From assembly GCA_016869515.1 (NCBI GenBank), contig VGDZ01000007.1, positions 1 to 64,000 on the forward strand: DNA of 64,000 bases, read 5' to 3'. Below the pieces are notes generated by a model. That model did not search any database. It saw nothing but the letters and a program-made list of their open reading frames with translations, and was not told where the DNA came from. Shown piece by piece: positions 1 through 9,693 of the stretch. The DNA is from Alphaproteobacteria bacterium. Its GTDB lineage: Bacteria; Pseudomonadota; Alphaproteobacteria; VGDZ01. The position numbers and the translations under genes are program-made. Positions within the stretch are counted from its first letter, which is position 1. Each line of letters starts with the position of its first letter.

Positions 1-266
1 AGCGGCATGGCGAAACGCCGGCCGCCGGCCGCGGCCTGGCGCGGCATCGGCGCGCCCATCGCCGCCCGCCGCAAGCCGTCGGGCACGATTTCCTGGCCGA
101 CCGGGGCGAAGGCCGCGCGCAACAGCGCGCTCTGCTCGCGCATGCGGGTGACATGGGCCTGGGTCTCGGGCTCGCGCGCCAATTGCGTCTCGATCTCGCG
201 CGCGGTGGCGGCGTCGACCTCGCCGTCGACATAGGCCATCAGCAGCATTTCGTCGACCTTCGTCAT
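1..266 (-). CDS. anti-sigma factor (partial, runs off window start)
   Basis: Reverse-strand reading from CAT at 264-266 gives MTKVDEMLLMAYVDGEVDAATAREIETQLAREPE..., typical anti-sigma N-terminus; directly downstream of an ECF sigma gene. Confidence 0.75.
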   Translation of the reverse strand, partial: MTKVDEMLLMAYVDGEVDAATAREIETQLAREPETQAHVTRMREQSALLRAAFAPVGQEIVPDGLRRAAMGAPMPRQAAAGGRRFAMP

Positions 267-282
267 CGCCAGTTTCCCGCGC

Positions 283-840
283 CTAACCCAGCTTGATCAC
301 GTTGCCGCCGGCGGCGCCCGGCCGTGCCCCGCCCAGCCGCGCCGCCAATGCCGCGCGCGCGCGCGCCAACCGGCTCATCACCGTGCCGATCGGCACCCCC
401 AGGCTGTCGGCGGCATCGCGATAGGACAGACCCTCGACGCAGACCAGCATCAAGACCGCGCGCTGTTCCTCGGGCAATTTGGCGGTGGCCTTGCGCACCG
501 CTTCCAAGGTCAGGCTGGCTTCGACCCGCGGCTCGCCGTGATCGCCCACCATGCGGTCGAAATCGGCGTCCGGGTCGGCCTCGCGCACCTTGCGGCTGCG
601 GACTTCGTCGATCCAGGCGTTGTGCACGATGCGAAACAGCCACGAATCCAACCTCGTTCCGACCACCCATTGTCCGGCGCGTTCGATCGCCCGCATCACC
701 GCGATCTGGACCAGATCGTCGGCGTCGGCCGCGCTGCCGCCGGTCAGCCCGCGCGCAAAGCGGCGCAGGCGAGGCAACATCGCCACCACTTGCTGGCGGA
801 AAGCCGGTCCGGCGGCGTCTCCAGCCTCGCCCGTGCTCAT
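283..840 (-). CDS. ECF-type RNA polymerase sigma-70 factor
   Basis: 185 aa ORF with sigma-70 region 2 (DADDLVQIAVMRAIERA) and region 4 (LPEEQRAVLMLVCVEGLSYRDAADSLGVPIGTVMSRLARAR). Confidence 0.93.
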   Translation of the reverse strand: MSTGEAGDAAGPAFRQQVVAMLPRLRRFARGLTGGSAADADDLVQIAVMRAIERAGQWVVGTRLDSWLFRIVHNAWIDEVRSRKVREADPDADFDRMVGDHGEPRVEASLTLEAVRKATAKLPEEQRAVLMLVCVEGLSYRDAADSLGVPIGTVMSRLARARAALAARLGGARPGAAGGNVIKLG

Positions 841-864
841 AACGTCCTGGTCCTCGCCCCTATT

Positions 865-893
865 CCGCGCCCGCGGGAAATTCTCGGGCGCGG
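865..893. promoter_or_regulatory. perfect 9-bp inverted repeat (ccgcgcccg / cgggcgcgg, 11-nt spacer) between divergent genes
   Basis: Read directly; lies between the sigma factor (-) and the MetE-like gene (+). Confidence 0.5.
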
Positions 894-987
894 CGCAGCA
901 TAGCGATCCCGCCGCCGCGATGCCACCGCTTGTCGCAAGCCGGCGCGGCTGCTAACAAGTAACCGTTTGGATACTTAAGGGGGAGCC

Positions 988-2007
988 ATGCCGACCGTGC
1001 CGCCGCGCATCCTGACCACCGTGGTCGGCTCCTATCCCATGCCCGACTGGCTGGCGGCGCTGCCTTCCGAACAGGCGGCGATCGACGCCACCCGCGTCGT
1101 CATCGCCACCCAGGAGCGGGCCGGGATCGACCTGGTGTGCGATGGCGAACTGTACCGCTTCGACGTCAATCACCCCGAGACCAATGGCATGATCGAGTAC
1201 TTCATCCGGCCGATGGCGGGCATCCGCGCCCAGGCGACGTTCGAGGAATTGAAGGCCTATCGCGCCCTGCCCGGAATGCGCTTTCGCACCAGGCCGCCGG
1301 GCGTGGTCGAGGGCGCGCTCGGCTCGGGCACGCTCGATCTCGGCGGCGCCTGCCGGCGGGCACGGGCGCTGGCGGCGCGGCCGTTCAAGTTCACCCTCAC
1401 CGGGCCGCACATGCTGGCGAAGACGCTTTACGACCGACATTACCGCAAGCTGCCCGAGCTGACGCTGGCGATCGCGCGCGTGCTGGCCGAGCAGGTGGCG
1501 GAATGCGAGGCCGATGTCGTCCAGCTCGACGAGGCCAACCTGCCCGGCCACCCCGAGGAATGGGAATGGGCGGCCGAGGCCATCAACCTGGTGCTGGCCG
1601 CGGTCAAGTCCAAGCCGGCGGTGCATCTCTGCTTCGGCAATTACGGCGGCCAGTCGATCCAGAAGGGCGGCTGGGATCGGCTGCTGCGCTATCTCAACGC
1701 GCTCAAGGTCGATCACATCGTGATGGAATGCGCCCATCGCCCCGAGGCCGAGCTGGCGGTGTTCAAGGAGTTGCGGCCCGAGATCGGTTTCGGCCTGGGC
1801 GTGGTCGACATCAAGCGCACCGAGATCGAAAGCGCCGACACCATCGCGCGCGCGATCGAGCGCGCCGAGCGGGTGCTGGGCGCGGGGAGGGTGCGCTACA
1901 TCCACCCCGATTGCGGCTTCTGGATGCTCAAGCGCTCGATCGCCGACGGCAAGATTCGCGCCTTGGTCGAAGGCCGCGATCGCTTCGAGGGACGGGCCGC
2001 CCCCTAA
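988..2007 (+). CDS. single-domain cobalamin-independent methionine synthase (MetE C-terminal domain)-like protein
   Basis: 339 aa; TTVVGSYPMPDW N-terminus and putative Zn ligands (HLCFG, MECAHRP, HPDCGFW). Confidence 0.82.
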   Translation: MPTVPPRILTTVVGSYPMPDWLAALPSEQAAIDATRVVIATQERAGIDLVCDGELYRFDVNHPETNGMIEYFIRPMAGIRAQATFEELKAYRALPGMRFRTRPPGVVEGALGSGTLDLGGACRRARALAARPFKFTLTGPHMLAKTLYDRHYRKLPELTLAIARVLAEQVAECEADVVQLDEANLPGHPEEWEWAAEAINLVLAAVKSKPAVHLCFGNYGGQSIQKGGWDRLLRYLNALKVDHIVMECAHRPEAELAVFKELRPEIGFGLGVVDIKRTEIESADTIARAIERAERVLGAGRVRYIHPDCGFWMLKRSIADGKIRALVEGRDRFEGRAAP

Positions 2008-2870
2008 CCGAGTTCGGGTCCGGCCACCGTCATCAGGCGATCGGGTTCGCCGGGCAGGGGTGCGGCGCCGCGTTTCATCCGCGTATAGGGGCGCTCGAAA
2101 GCGGCCCCGCGCGCCTCGAGCCAAGCGAGAAAATCGCTCCGCGCCTCGAGCGCGTCGAGATAGACCGGACGCGGCGCCTCGGCCAGCGCCGCCGACGCCA
2201 GGGCGATGCCGATGCCCTGGTCCTCGGCCGCCACCGGCCCGAGATGCAAGGCCGCGTGGCCGTCGCGCCCCAGCGCATAGCCGACCAACTCGCCCTCGCG
2301 CTCGGCGACATGGCGCAGCCGGGGGGCGCGGGCGAACAGATTGGCCAGGATGCCGGCGCGCGAGGCTCCGAACGCCGCCGCATCGTAGTCGGTCACGGCC
2401 GGCAAGTCCGAGATCGCCATCGCCCGCACCGTGACGCCCTTGGGCGGCGGTACCGGCGCGACCGGCTCGCGCAAGAGATAACGTCGCAAGCCCCAACAAT
2501 CGACGAAGCCCAGCGGCAAATAGATCGCACGGCCCTCGGGGGTCGCGTCCAGCACCGCCGTCAGGCCGGTGCCTTCCAGCGTCGCCAGGCAGCGCTGCAT
2601 CATCGCCGTGGCCAGGCCGAGGCGGCGCTGTTCGGCGGTGACCAGGATCATCGAAATCCAGCCGAAGCGGCCCGAGCGATAGGGCAGCGCCAACCCGGTC
2701 GCGACCAGCCGCCCCTGGCGCTCGACGCCGAAGGCGCGTCCGGCCTGCAGCATCAGCCGCCAATCGGCCTCGTCCTGGTTCCAGCGTGCCTCGCGCGTCA
2801 GCGCCAGCGCGCCGCGCAGGTCGGCCGCGGTCAGCAGCCGGATGGCCGGAGAATCAGAATACGCCGTCAC
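2004..2870 (-). CDS. GNAT family N-acetyltransferase
   Basis: VTAEQRRLGLATAMMQRCLATLEG acetyl-CoA motif; likely GTG start at 2870. Confidence 0.8.
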   Translation of the reverse strand: MTAYSDSPAIRLLTAADLRGALALTREARWNQDEADWRLMLQAGRAFGVERQGRLVATGLALPYRSGRFGWISMILVTAEQRRLGLATAMMQRCLATLEGTGLTAVLDATPEGRAIYLPLGFVDCWGLRRYLLREPVAPVPPPKGVTVRAMAISDLPAVTDYDAAAFGASRAGILANLFARAPRLRHVAEREGELVGYALGRDGHAALHLGPVAAEDQGIGIALASAALAEAPRPVYLDALEARSDFLAWLEARGAAFERPYTRMKRGAAPLPGEPDRLMTVAGPELG

Positions 2871-3885
2871 GGACTTCGAAATGCGTCGGCTTGCCGAGCG
2901 ACGCCATGTCGCGCCCAACCCAGTCCGCCGTCCAATCGATCAGGGTCGACAGCGGGACGCCGGGATAGCCGAACAGGCTGAAGGCGTGGCTGGCGTTGTT
3001 CAGCCAGGCATTGGCCGCCTCGCTGCCGGTCAAGTTGGGCTTGACCCCGAAGCGACGGCCGAACTCCTCGGCCAGCCATCGCACCGACAGGATCTCGGGC
3101 CCGGTGACGTTGAGCGGCTTGGCCGGGGATTCGGCGTGCAGCAGCGCGCGCAAGGCCATGGCGTTGGCATCGCCCTGCCAGATGACGTTGACATGGCCCA
3201 TGGTCAGGTCGAGCGGCTTGCCGGCCTTGACCGCGGAGGCGACGTCGAACAACACGCCATAGCGCATGTCGATGGCGTAGTTGAGGCGGAACAGCACCGC
3301 CTTGGTGCCGTGCTGGCGCGAGCCGTATTCGAACACCCGCTCGCGCGCCAGGCAGGAATTGGCGTATTCGCCCGACGGCGGGTTGGGCGGCGTTGCCTCG
3401 GTCGGTCCGCCATGCGCCACCGGAACGAAGGGATAGACGCAGCCGGTCGAGAAGGCGACGATGCGCGAATCCTTGAAAGCCTCGGCGACATAGCCCGGCA
3501 CCAGCGCATTCATCGCCCAGGTCAGGTGTTCGGCGCCCTGCGAGCCGAACTTGCGCCCGGCCATGTAGATCAGGTTCGGCACCTTGGGCAGGCGTTCGAC
3601 CGCGGCGCGGTCCAACAGATCGCAAGGAACGCACTCGACCCCGGATTTTTCCAGGCTCTCGCGCAGGCCTTTTTCGGAAAACCGCGCCACCCCGACGATG
3701 CGCTTGCCGGGGGCGGCGCGCTTGGCCAGCCGCGCCAAGGTCGGTCCCATCTTGCCGCCCACGCCCAGCACGGCGATGTCGCCCGGCAGCCGCGCCAGAT
3801 CGGCCGCCAGCGCCGCGCTGGGCCGGGTCATGACCTCTTCCAGTTGGGCGATCGAATCGAAGCGCGCGGGCAGGGGCTGGTTCAT
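2854..3885 (-). CDS. NAD-dependent epimerase/dehydratase family protein
   Basis: MNQPLPARFDSIAQLEEVM...DIAVLGVGGKMGPTLARLAKRAA, Rossmann-like glycine motif; ATG at 3885. Confidence 0.82.
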   Translation of the reverse strand: MNQPLPARFDSIAQLEEVMTRPSAALAADLARLPGDIAVLGVGGKMGPTLARLAKRAAPGKRIVGVARFSEKGLRESLEKSGVECVPCDLLDRAAVERLPKVPNLIYMAGRKFGSQGAEHLTWAMNALVPGYVAEAFKDSRIVAFSTGCVYPFVPVAHGGPTEATPPNPPSGEYANSCLARERVFEYGSRQHGTKAVLFRLNYAIDMRYGVLFDVASAVKAGKPLDLTMGHVNVIWQGDANAMALRALLHAESPAKPLNVTGPEILSVRWLAEEFGRRFGVKPNLTGSEAANAWLNNASHAFSLFGYPGVPLSTLIDWTADWVGRDMASLGKPTHFEVRDGVF

Positions 3886-3902
3886 TCCGTCCTCGTCCGT
3901 CC

Positions 3903-5426
3903 TCACATCGTCGCGCCGATCACCCAGGGCGCGAACTCGTCCTCGCCGAAGCCGAGTTCCTCGCTCTTGGTCGGCTTGCCCGAGCAGGTGTCGAGGATCA
4001 GCTTGAAGATGCGTTCGCCCAGTTCGGCGACGCTGGCGGTGCCGTCGACGATCTCGCCGCAGTTGACGTCCATGTCCTCGGCCATGCGGCGATAGAGCGC
4101 CGAATTGGTCGCCAGCTTGAGCGAGGGCGAGGGCTTGCAGCCATAGACCGAGCCGCGGCCGGTGGTGAAGCAGATGACGTTGGCGCCGCCCGCGACCTGG
4201 CCCGTGGCCGAGACCGGGTCGTAGCCCGGCGTGTCCATGTAGACCAAGCCCTTGGCGGTGACCGGCTCGGCGTAGCGATAGACGTCGACCAGGTTGGTGG
4301 TGCCGCCCTTGGCCACCGCGCCCAGCGACTTCTCGAGGATGGTGGTCAGGCCGCCGGCCTTGTTGCCGGGCGAGGGATTGTTGTTCATCTCGTTGCCGGT
4401 CTTGGCGGTATAGGCCTCCCACCACCGGATCAGGTCGAGAATTTTCTCGCCCACCGCCTTCGATACCGCGCGGCGGGTCAGTAGATGCTCGGCGCCGTAG
4501 ATCTCGGGGGTCTCGGACAGGATGGCGGTGCCGCCGTGCCGGACCAGAAGATCCACCGCCGCGCCCAGCGCCGGATTGGCGGTGATGCCGGAATAGCCGT
4601 CCGATCCGCCGCATTGCAGGCCGACGGTGATGTGGCTGGCGGGCACCGGCACGCGCGCGGCGCGGTTGGCCTCGGGCAGCATGGCCTTGATGCGGGCGAT
4701 GCCGGATTCGACGGTCTTGCGGGTGCCTCCGGTCTCCTGAATGGTGAAGGTCTGTAGCTTGGGGCCTTCGCCCAGCCGCTCGGCCTTCAACAGCGAGGAA
4801 ATCTGGTTGGACTCGCAGCCCAGCCCCGCCATCAGCACGCCGGCGAAATTGGGGTGGCGGGCGTAGCCGGCGATGGTCCGGCGCAGCACGTCCATGCCTT
4901 CGCCCTCGGCATACATGCCGCAGCCGGTCTTGTGGGTCAGCGCGATCACGCCGTCGACGTTGGGATAATCCTTGAGCGCATCGCCGCGAAAGGCCTCGGC
5001 GATGTGGCGGGCGACGGTGGCCGAGCAGTTCACCGAAGTCAGCACGCCGATATAGTTGCGGGTGGCGACGCGGCCATCCGAACGGACGATGCCTTGGAAG
5101 GTCGCGGGGTTGTTGACATAGGCGGTCGGCCGCGCGCCCTGGGCGTGGGCATGGTCGCGGGCGAATTCGCCCATCGCCAGATTGTGGGTGTGGACGTGAT
5201 CGCCCGCGGCGATGTCGGCGGCGGCGAAGCCGATCACCTGATCGTAGCGCCTCAACGGCTGGCCCTTGGCGACGGCGCGCGTCGCGATCTTGTGGCCGGC
5301 GGGGACGGTGCCTCGCGCCCGCACGCCTTCGCCCGGGATTTCGCGGTCCTTGGCGATCTCGCCCAGGGCGATGACGACATCGTCCTTGGGATTGAGGCGG
5401 ATGGTCTTGCAGTCGCTGGCGGTCAT
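3903..5426 (-). CDS. UxaA family altronate/galactarate dehydratase
   Basis: 507 aa; SAF-like N-terminus (IRLNPKDDVVIALGEI) and LQCGGSDGYSGITANPALGAAVDLLV. Confidence 0.88.
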   Translation of the reverse strand: MTASDCKTIRLNPKDDVVIALGEIAKDREIPGEGVRARGTVPAGHKIATRAVAKGQPLRRYDQVIGFAAADIAAGDHVHTHNLAMGEFARDHAHAQGARPTAYVNNPATFQGIVRSDGRVATRNYIGVLTSVNCSATVARHIAEAFRGDALKDYPNVDGVIALTHKTGCGMYAEGEGMDVLRRTIAGYARHPNFAGVLMAGLGCESNQISSLLKAERLGEGPKLQTFTIQETGGTRKTVESGIARIKAMLPEANRAARVPVPASHITVGLQCGGSDGYSGITANPALGAAVDLLVRHGGTAILSETPEIYGAEHLLTRRAVSKAVGEKILDLIRWWEAYTAKTGNEMNNNPSPGNKAGGLTTILEKSLGAVAKGGTTNLVDVYRYAEPVTAKGLVYMDTPGYDPVSATGQVAGGANVICFTTGRGSVYGCKPSPSLKLATNSALYRRMAEDMDVNCGEIVDGTASVAELGERIFKLILDTCSGKPTKSEELGFGEDEFAPWVIGATM

Positions 5427-5444
5427 GCGCGGTCTTCCCGGTGT

Positions 5445-6380
5445 CTAGCTGCGGCCGAAATCGACCGCGGTGGTGTTGGCGCCGCAGATCAAAAGCCCGA
5501 CGCGCTCGCCCTTGGCCGGAACGTAGCGTCGCGCCAGCAGCGCCGCCAGCACCGCGGCCCCGCCCGGCTCGGCGACGATGCGCAGCCGGTCCCACAGCAT
5601 GGCCTGGCCCTCCAGGATCGCGGCGTCGGGCACCAGCGCCACCGTGGCGACGGCGCGCTGGGCGATCGGGAACATCAGCCGCCCGACCTGCTTGGGCGCC
5701 AGCGAATCGGCGGCGATGGTGTCGGCGGTGGAATCGACCGGACGGCCGGCGGCCATGGCGGCGTGCAGGGTCGGCGCGCCCTCGGGCTCGACGCCGACCA
5801 CCTTGACCTTGCCGCCGAACCAGGCGGCGATGCCGCCGATCAGCCCGCCGCCGCCGACCGCGACCAGAAGCGTGTCGAGATCGGGGACTTGTTCCTCGAC
5901 TTCCAGCCCGACCGTGCCCTGGCCGATCAGGGTCTCGGGCTGGTCGAAGGCGTGGATCGACAGCGCGCCGGATTGGGCGATGTAGCCCTCGCAGGCCGCC
6001 AGCGCCTCGGGATAGCGCGCGCCGCCGACCACCAGCTCGGCGCCGTAGCCGCGGATGCGCTCGACCTTGGCGCGCGGGCTGATCTCGGGCACGAAGATGC
6101 GCGCCTTGTGGCCCAGCTTGCGGGCGGCGAAGGCCACCGCCGCGCCGTGATTGCCGCCCGAGGCGGCGGCGACGCCGGCCGCCGGCACCTTGCGCAACAG
6201 CAAATTGGTGAAGGCGCCGCGCGCCTTGAACGAGCCGGTGTGCTGGGTCTGCTCGAGCTTGAACCAAAGCGTCCCGGAATCGAGGCCGAAATCCGCCGCC
6301 TCCGCCGCCAGCACCGGCGTCTTGCGGATATGGGGGCGGATCAGTTTCTCGGCGGCGGCGATCGCGGCGCGGTCGATCAT
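5445..6380 (-). CDS. PLP-dependent threonine/serine dehydratase
   Basis: GSFKARGA PLP-lysine motif and ASGGNHGAAVAFAARKLG; ATG at 6380 overlaps the upstream gene stop. Confidence 0.88.
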   Translation of the reverse strand: MIDRAAIAAAEKLIRPHIRKTPVLAAEAADFGLDSGTLWFKLEQTQHTGSFKARGAFTNLLLRKVPAAGVAAASGGNHGAAVAFAARKLGHKARIFVPEISPRAKVERIRGYGAELVVGGARYPEALAACEGYIAQSGALSIHAFDQPETLIGQGTVGLEVEEQVPDLDTLLVAVGGGGLIGGIAAWFGGKVKVVGVEPEGAPTLHAAMAAGRPVDSTADTIAADSLAPKQVGRLMFPIAQRAVATVALVPDAAILEGQAMLWDRLRIVAEPGGAAVLAALLARRYVPAKGERVGLLICGANTTAVDFGRS

Positions 6381-7174
6381 GCCGCCGCCTTGCGCCGGCG
6401 GGCATAGGCCAGCAGCGCGTCGTCGGCCACCGGCTCGATCGGCCGGAAGTCGCGATGCGCGATCCATTCGGCGCGGGTCGGCTTGCGGATGAAGTTCGAG
6501 ACCGCGTTCAGCGTCAGGTAGACGATCTTGCGCGGATAGGGGGTGATGTTGCCGGCCGAGCCGTGGACCAGGTTGCCGTGGAACATCAGCATGGTGCCGG
6601 GCTTGCCGGTGGCGGCGACGATGCCGCCCTCATGGGCCAGGCGCTCGACCGTGGCGTGATCCAGCGTCCACAGCGGATAGGAGGTGGTGGCCTTGTCGTG
6701 TCCCGCGGCCAGCACGCCGTGGCGGTGGCTGCGCGGGATCAGCAGCAAGGGGCCGTTGATCGGCAGCACCTCGTCCAGGAACACGGCGATGTTCATCGCG
6801 CGCGGCTCGGGCATGCCGTCGTCGCGTGCCCAGGTGCCGTAGTCCTGGTGCCACTGCCAGACGTCGCCGTCGAACTTGGCCTTGGCGTTGACCTTGTACT
6901 GGTACATGTAGAGCTTCTCGCCCATCACCTGCTCGACCGGGCGGATCATGCGCGGATGCGCGCCCAGGATGCCGAAGGCCTCGTTGTAGAGATGGGCGGC
7001 GAAGGCGGTGCGCGGCGCGCCCGACTTCTCGCGCCAGATCTCGGGACGGGACTCGCGGTAGATCGCCTCGGCCTCGGCGCGCAGCACCGCGACCTCTTCC
7101 TCGGCGAAGAGTTCGGGTAGCATCAGCCAGCCTTCGCGTTCGAAATGCTGGAGTTGTTGCGGCGTCAGCGTCAT
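6377..7174 (-). CDS. phytanoyl-CoA dioxygenase (PhyH) family protein
   Basis: 265 aa; HxD (WQWHQDYGTW), distal His (GNLVHGSAGN) and PRKIVYLTLN Arg. Confidence 0.9.
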   Translation of the reverse strand: MTLTPQQLQHFEREGWLMLPELFAEEEVAVLRAEAEAIYRESRPEIWREKSGAPRTAFAAHLYNEAFGILGAHPRMIRPVEQVMGEKLYMYQYKVNAKAKFDGDVWQWHQDYGTWARDDGMPEPRAMNIAVFLDEVLPINGPLLLIPRSHRHGVLAAGHDKATTSYPLWTLDHATVERLAHEGGIVAATGKPGTMLMFHGNLVHGSAGNITPYPRKIVYLTLNAVSNFIRKPTRAEWIAHRDFRPIEPVADDALLAYARRRKAAA

Positions 7175-7235
7175 GGCGTCTCTCCGAAGCGCGGCATATT
7201 ACCGATGCGCGCATGCCGGCGCGAGTCATACCAAG

Positions 7236-7260
7236 CTGCGACGAGCGCAGCGCGTCGCAG
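7236..7260. terminator. hairpin (ctgcgacg / cgtcgcag) between phnE-like gene and PhyH gene
   Basis: 8-bp perfect stem, 9-nt loop, in the intergenic gap 7175-7277; no clear U-tract. Confidence 0.35.
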
Positions 7261-7277
7261 CGCGTCGCGGAACTTCA

Positions 7278-8075
7278 TCAAAGTATTCGGGAGCGGATCG
7301 CGGTCACCGCGATCTCGGCCGCGGCGACGACCGCAAGAATGGTCAGCAGCACCACCGCCGCCTGGTCCCAATAGAGCAGCGTCAGCGCGGTATCGAGCGC
7401 CATGCCGATGCCGCCGGCACCGACCAGCCCGAGGACCGCGGATTCGCGGATGTTGATGTCCCAGCGGAACAGCGCGATCGACCAGAAGGCGGGCTGGACC
7501 TGCGGCCAATAGCCCTTGAGGAAGACCGAGGCCGGCGGCGCACCGACTGCGTGCAGCGCCTCGATCGGGCCGCGCGCGGTCGATTCCAGGGCCTCGCCGA
7601 ACAGCTTGCCGACGAAGCCGATCGAGCGGAACGCGATCGCCAGCGTGCCGGCCAAGGCGCCCGGCCCGAACACCGCCACGAACAACAGCGCCCAGACCAG
7701 CGAATTGACCGAACGCGAGGACACCAGGATCAGCTTGGCTAGCAGGTTGAGGGGCCGCCACGGCACCAGGTTCGACGCCGCCAGCATGCCGACCGGCAAC
7801 GCCAACCCGATGGCGAGGATGGTGCCGAGCGTGGCGATGTGGAAGGTCTCGATCAGCGCCTCGTGCACCGCCTTCCCGTAATAGCCCCAGTCGAGTGGCC
7901 ACATGCGGCGGAACAGATCGGCGACCTGCTCGGGCATGTCTTGAAGGAACTCGGGTATGACGTCGACCGCGCGCAGCGACTGGCCGATCGCCGCCGCCGC
8001 CAGCAGGTAGAACGCCGCCCGCCGCGCGCGCTGCATCGGCGTGAAGCGCTGCCAGCGCCGCTGATCGCGAATCAT
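7278..8075 (-). CDS. phnE: phosphonate/phosphite-type ABC transporter permease (PhnE family)
   Basis: 265 aa hydrophobic; EALHAVGAPPASVFLKGYWPQVQPAFWSIALFRWDINIRESAVLGLVGAGGIG. Confidence 0.88.
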   Translation of the reverse strand: MIRDQRRWQRFTPMQRARRAAFYLLAAAAIGQSLRAVDVIPEFLQDMPEQVADLFRRMWPLDWGYYGKAVHEALIETFHIATLGTILAIGLALPVGMLAASNLVPWRPLNLLAKLILVSSRSVNSLVWALLFVAVFGPGALAGTLAIAFRSIGFVGKLFGEALESTARGPIEALHAVGAPPASVFLKGYWPQVQPAFWSIALFRWDINIRESAVLGLVGAGGIGMALDTALTLLYWDQAAVVLLTILAVVAAAEIAVTAIRSRIL

Positions 8076-8081
8076 GCCGGG

Positions 8082-8888
8082 TTACTTGAAGGTGTCGCGG
8101 ATCCAGCCGGCCAACAGCTCGCCGGCGAAGATCACGCCGATGATGGCGATCAGGATCGCCAGCACGAAGTCGTAGTCGAATTTCTGGAAGGCGGTGAACA
8201 GCGTGGCGCCGATGCCGCCGCCGCCGACGATGCCGACCATGGTCGAATTGCGCAGGTTGGAATCGAGCTGGTAGGTGGCGAAGCCGACGAAGCGGTCCAG
8301 CACCTGCGGCACCACCGCCATCGCGACGACGCCGCCGAAGCTTGCGCCGGCGGCACGCATGGCCTCGATCGGCTTGAGCGAGATCTCCTCGATCGCCTCG
8401 GCGATCAGCTTGGCGATGAAGCCGATCGAGGACACCACCAGCGCCAGGATGCCGGCCAGCGCGCCGAAGCCGACCGCCTTGACGAACAGGATGGCGACGA
8501 TCACGGCGTGGAAGGACCGGCACAGCGCGATCAGCCCCCGCGCCGGCCAGCTCAGCCAGCGCGGCATCAGGTTGCGCGCCGCCATCAGCCCGACCGGCAT
8601 CGCCAGGAGGATGCCGACCGCAGAGGCGATGACGGCGATTTCCAGGCTTTCGATCAAGCCGCGCAGCAGAAGCTCGGTCTTGGAAAAATCCGGCGGCAGC
8701 ATGCGGCCGATGAAGCGCGCGCCGTTGCCCAGCCCGTAGACGAAGCGCTCCCAGGTCACCTCCAGCGTCGAGGCGGCGTAAAGCGCGTAGAGGGCAAGCC
8801 CGCCCCAGGCCGCGCGCGCCGGCCAATTGGGCGGGAAGGGATCGCGCCGCGCCGGCGCGGGCGCCGGGGCAGCGGCCGGCGCGCTCAT
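8082..8888 (-). CDS. phnE: phosphonate/phosphite-type ABC transporter permease (PhnE family)
   Basis: [56 protein letters not shown] at 8888. Confidence 0.88.
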   Translation of the reverse strand: MSAPAAAPAPAPARRDPFPPNWPARAAWGGLALYALYAASTLEVTWERFVYGLGNGARFIGRMLPPDFSKTELLLRGLIESLEIAVIASAVGILLAMPVGLMAARNLMPRWLSWPARGLIALCRSFHAVIVAILFVKAVGFGALAGILALVVSSIGFIAKLIAEAIEEISLKPIEAMRAAGASFGGVVAMAVVPQVLDRFVGFATYQLDSNLRNSTMVGIVGGGGIGATLFTAFQKFDYDFVLAILIAIIGVIFAGELLAGWIRDTFK

Positions 8889-9685
8889 GTCGCTTCCTGC
8901 CAATTCTCGCCGCCGTAGATGCGGTTGAGATCGGCCTCGGTCAGGCTTTCGGGCACGCCGTCGAACACCACCTTGCCGCCGGCCAGGCCGATCACGCGGC
9001 GGCTGAAGCGGCGCGCGAGTTCGACGTTGTGGATGTTGACGATCACCGGGATGTCGCGCGCGCCGGCCAGCCGCGTCATCAGTTCCATGATCTCGACCGC
9101 GGTCTTGGGATCGAGCGAGGAGGTCGGCTCGTCGGCCAGCAAGAGGTCGGGCTCCTGCATCACCGCGCGGGCGATGCCGACCCGCTGGCGCTGGCCGCCC
9201 GACAGCGCATCCGCGCGGCGGTTGGCGAAATCGCCCAGCCCGACCGTGTCCAAGAGCGCGAAGGCGCGCTCGATGTCGGCCGGATCGAAGCGCCGCGCCC
9301 AGGCGCGAAAGGCCGAGACGTACCCCAGCCGGCCGCAGAGCAGGTTCTCCATCACGCTCAGCCGCTCGACCAGATTGTATTCCTGGAACACCATGCCGAT
9401 GTGCCGCCGCGCGCGCCTGAGCGCGGCCCCGCGCAGCGCCGCCAGGTCCTGGCCCAGGAACAGGATCCGGCCCGAGGTCGGCTCGACCAGGCGGTTGATG
9501 CAGCGGATCAGGGTCGACTTGCCGGCGCCCGAGGGGCCGATCACCGCGGTCAGCCCGCGGCCGGCGATCTCCAGCGACACGCCCGCCAGCACCGGCTGGC
9601 CCGGGCGGTACTCCTTGACCAGGTCGCGGATCGACAGCGCGCGACCGTCGGCCGCGATCGCTCCGGCCGGCGCGGGCGCCGCCAT
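8885..9685 (-). CDS. phnC: phosphonate/phosphite-type ABC transporter ATP-binding protein (PhnC family)
   Basis: Walker [10 protein letters not shown], signature [14 protein letters not shown], Walker B LLLADEP. Confidence 0.92.
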   Translation of the reverse strand: MAAPAPAGAIAADGRALSIRDLVKEYRPGQPVLAGVSLEIAGRGLTAVIGPSGAGKSTLIRCINRLVEPTSGRILFLGQDLAALRGAALRRARRHIGMVFQEYNLVERLSVMENLLCGRLGYVSAFRAWARRFDPADIERAFALLDTVGLGDFANRRADALSGGQRQRVGIARAVMQEPDLLLADEPTSSLDPKTAVEIMELMTRLAGARDIPVIVNIHNVELARRFSRRVIGLAGGKVVFDGVPESLTEADLNRIYGGENWQEAT

Positions 9686-9693
9686 GGCCGGAA

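Noticed and set aside
7296-7314. 19-bp palindrome gatcgcggtcaccgcgatc near the phnE 3' end
   Set aside because: Lies within coding sequence made of common GC-rich words; cannot be distinguished from chance without a genome-wide count.
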